From NCBI RefSeq assembly GCF_006861795.1, contig NZ_VDGH01000010.1:63982-127981 (forward strand): a DNA stretch of 64,000 bases, in the 5' to 3' direction. Position 1 is the stretch's first letter. Each line of letters opens with the position of its first letter. Below the pieces are notes generated by a model, which was not told the origin of the DNA, ran no database searches, and was given only the letters and a program-made list of their open reading frames with translations. The stretch comes from Psychrobacillus lasiicapitis. GTDB taxonomy: Bacteria; Bacillota; Bacilli; Bacillales_A; Planococcaceae. Positions 62,302-64,000 of this stretch are shown piece after piece. The position numbers were made by a program, and so were the translations under genes.

Positions 62302-62340
62302 AAAACATAGGAAGACTAAAAGCTCCCTATGTTTTTCTTA
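62302..62340 (+). terminator. Rho-independent terminator
   Basis: AAAACATAGG pairs with CCTATGTTTT around a 13-nt loop, followed by TCTTA. It lies 9 bases past the small lysine-rich gene. Confidence 0.7.
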
Positions 62341-62391
62341 TTCGAAGTTCTTTTTTCAATTGATTTTTAATTCAGGGAGGGAGATATTTAA

Positions 62392-62721
62392 ATGGCTAAA
62401 ATGCAAATACAAATAGAAAAAGATAGTAATGAGATTAAGTACATATCTATTCTAAGAAAAAATACTAAAAAGAGTATATCTGAAATAAGAGAATTAATTA
62501 ATAATAAAGATTTCCTTTTATCGTATAATCTATTAGAAATTGATGAATTGTTAGAGATGAAAAAAATTGTAGGTATATTATTAGATGCTGGTGCTAAAGT
62601 TCACCTATTTGAAGATAATAGAGAAGTTAGCATTGAGCTTTTAAATAATCTTATAGAATCTCATTTTGACACTCAGAGGTATCGGGAAGAAATTGATGAG
62701 CAGAGGTTTAAGGAGGATTAA
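62392..62721 (+). CDS. Small hypothetical protein, L7/L12 C-terminal-like
   Basis: This 109-residue soluble protein reads YISILRKNTKKSISEIRELI, a helix, then MKKIVGILLDAGAKVHLFED. The helix-strand order and the AGAKVxL end recall the ribosomal protein L7/L12 C-terminal fold (KxAKDLV...LKxAGAxVELK), but with weak likeness. The start follows GGGAGGGAG. It may be one of the small immunity- or regulatory-type proteins seen near toxin genes. Function unknown. Confidence 0.65.
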   Translation: MAKMQIQIEKDSNEIKYISILRKNTKKSISEIRELINNKDFLLSYNLLEIDELLEMKKIVGILLDAGAKVHLFEDNREVSIELLNNLIESHFDTQRYREEIDEQRFKED

Positions 62722-62945
62722 TAGTACTGAAAACTTTTTAGTAGTATTTTTATTAAATCTATAGAACTGGTTAAATGTTGATTTCCCACCGAACTAATGG
62801 AATGATTTAACAAGAGGTATGAGCTGGAAAGGGATAGGGATAGGAATATTGATTGTTGATTCATTAAAGGATTAATGTCTTTTTTGGTTATATACTTTTG
62901 TGACATAATTAAGAATTCAATAGAGCTTGATGGAGGAATAATGAA

Positions 62946-63713
62946 ATGATTACAGTACCTAACGAACATTTTTATATCATAAAGGAGAAAATCAAAGAAG
63001 CACCAACTTTTGTTTTTAGTGTATTAGATAACATTATTAAAGGAACTGTACTTGCAGGTTCCACCAATTACGAATCATTACTTATTAAAACTGATTCAGG
63101 ATTGTATTACGTTACAGGACTGTCATCTGATGAGTCATTTCTTGAGAACATAGTTAGTATATATGAGGAATCAGTCAATCAAGGGAATAGATTTACATTA
63201 TTTTCTAATGACGTAACTTGGAACCAGGAAATTGAAAAAAGCCTTAAAGTAAAAAAAATACAGCGTTATTGTTTTTCTTTTAATGTTGCGTCATATAAAA
63301 ATAGAAAAAGATACGATAGTAGTAAATTTAATGTAACAAAAATTAACCAAGAACTTATTGAAAATTGTTTAGAATTCGGTAAACAATACTATGACGAATA
63401 TTGGGATTCCACGGAGGATTTTCTTCAAAATGGGATTGGGTTTTGTGTGAAAGATAAAGAAAGGATTATTAGCGAAGGAGTTTCAATTTTTAAATCTAAT
63501 AATTATGCGGAAATAGATATAATAACCGACTTAAATTACAGAGGAAAAGGGTTAGCATGTATTGTAGCTGAACAATTTATAGATTATTGTCTCTCCCACA
63601 ATATTCAACCTCGTTGGGATTGTGATGTTGATAATTTTGCTTCAATTAGTTTGGGTAGTAAATTGGGTTTTAATGATCCCAAAGCATATGCTATTTATGT
63701 AAAGATTAGTTAA
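62946..63713 (+). CDS. GNAT-family acetyltransferase
   Basis: This 255-residue protein has a C-terminal GNAT domain: GIGFCVKDKERIISEGVSIF, the strand YAEIDIITDLNYRGKGLACI with the acetyl-CoA loop YRGKGLA, and NIQPRWDCDVDNFASISLGS ahead of LGF. The N-terminal half matches the two-part type called GNAT_acetyltran (YjdJ-like). The substrate is unknown. The ATG follows TGGAGGAATAATGAA. It is followed by a weak hairpin (AAGGA-TTAAGG-TCCTT at 63763-63778) with a short T run. Confidence 0.85.
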   Translation: MITVPNEHFYIIKEKIKEAPTFVFSVLDNIIKGTVLAGSTNYESLLIKTDSGLYYVTGLSSDESFLENIVSIYEESVNQGNRFTLFSNDVTWNQEIEKSLKVKKIQRYCFSFNVASYKNRKRYDSSKFNVTKINQELIENCLEFGKQYYDEYWDSTEDFLQNGIGFCVKDKERIISEGVSIFKSNNYAEIDIITDLNYRGKGLACIVAEQFIDYCLSHNIQPRWDCDVDNFASISLGSKLGFNDPKAYAIYVKIS

Positions 63714-63809
63714 GTACATAATTAAAAATTCATATTTTACAAACTGGGGCGTTAATCTATTCAAGGATTAAGGTCCTTTTTAGTTGAACTTTATGTCTTT
63801 TTTGGACAT

Positions 63810-64000
63810 ATGGAGTCTTTATGCACTCTAAAACCACCACCAGATCCTACTTTACAAAAAATCTTAAATGATGCTTGTATTAATGGAATTAGGTATATAA
63901 ATGGAGTTCCTGATTTTTCATCTGTAGCAAAAGCACAGCTGAAAATCATGCTAGGTGGAATAGGGGCTAAAGGAAATGTTGCAAAAGATTATAACTTTAA
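63810..64000 (+). pseudogene. Partial polymorphic-toxin-like nuclease fragment
   Basis: A frame open from ATG 63810 to the window edge reads KPPPDPTLQKILNDACINGI, then RYINGVPDFSSVAKAQLKIM, then LGGIGAKGNVAKDYNF. The pattern GxxYxNGxPDFSxxA and a following nuclease start are typical of C-terminal HNH-type toxin domains of LXG and other polymorphic toxins. There is no delivery domain upstream and no ribosome site, so this seems to be an orphan toxin tip or relic. The end lies outside the window. Confidence 0.5.

Noticed and set aside
1-64000. CRISPR arrays, rRNA or intact tRNA genes
   Set aside because: No set of regularly spaced direct repeats, no rRNA stretch and no complete tRNA cloverleaf was seen by eye on either strand.

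Overview
The window is AT-rich DNA from an endospore-forming Firmicute. A GerA-type germinant-receptor operon, AGGAGG-like ribosome sites, frequent TTG/GTG starts and hairpin-plus-T-run terminators all point to Bacillales. I favour a Bacillus/Lysinibacillus-like genome, but species cannot be set from sequence alone. It reads as a chromosomal accessory region: few housekeeping genes, many mobile-element remnants and many decayed genes.

Left part (1-18.4 kb): a complete-looking group II intron with its maturase, a small ABM-family monooxygenase, a gerB-gerA-gerC operon on the minus strand, an IS110 remnant abutting a frameshifted secreted protein, an IS21-type element that has kept istA/istB but apparently lost its right end, a PhnA/YjdM-type zinc-ribbon gene, an arsR / Cys-rich protein / SulP transporter operon, and a Tn3-family transposon with intact resolvase, ruined transposase and a right terminal repeat only.

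Middle (18.6-42.7 kb): a decayed thioredoxin-like / histidine kinase / response regulator cluster, then integrative-element cargo. This cargo comprises a tyrosine integrase, an excisionase-like protein, an XRE regulator with a perfect palindrome in front, a ParM/ParR-type partition pair, a P4-type primase-helicase followed by a long inverted repeat, small unknown genes, and a cluster of HEPN-like and membrane proteins. A perfect copy of the 3' end of ssrA (tmRNA) at 39.05 kb marks an attachment site. Past it lie an unknown 416-residue gene divergent from a SigO/RsoA/YvrJ-like sigma cassette (yvrJ carries a stop codon) and a fragment of a second integrase.

The most interesting block is 42.8-50.6 kb. 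A WYL-domain regulator heads a co-directional set of four large genes: a 756-residue coiled-coil protein, an HNH-like module joined to membrane helices, and two adjacent proteins with long Gly/Ala-rich membrane-insertion segments. I do not recognise it as a named system. Its architecture (WYL control, nuclease-like motif, pore-like proteins, position next to an attachment site) makes it a good candidate for an undescribed defence or conflict system.

Right part (50.9-64 kb): a GC-richer NCS2 nucleobase permease, a ghost LysR gene, a DUF4822-type lipoprotein with a two-component system, a LysR regulator divergent from an ankyrin-repeat lipoprotein, a phage-like beta-rich protein, a class V aminotransferase (PucG-like) with a structured leader, small hypothetical genes, a GNAT acetyltransferase, and the start of a possible toxin-nuclease fragment running off the edge. 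Pseudogenes were recognised by joining frames by eye; none was confirmed by database search.
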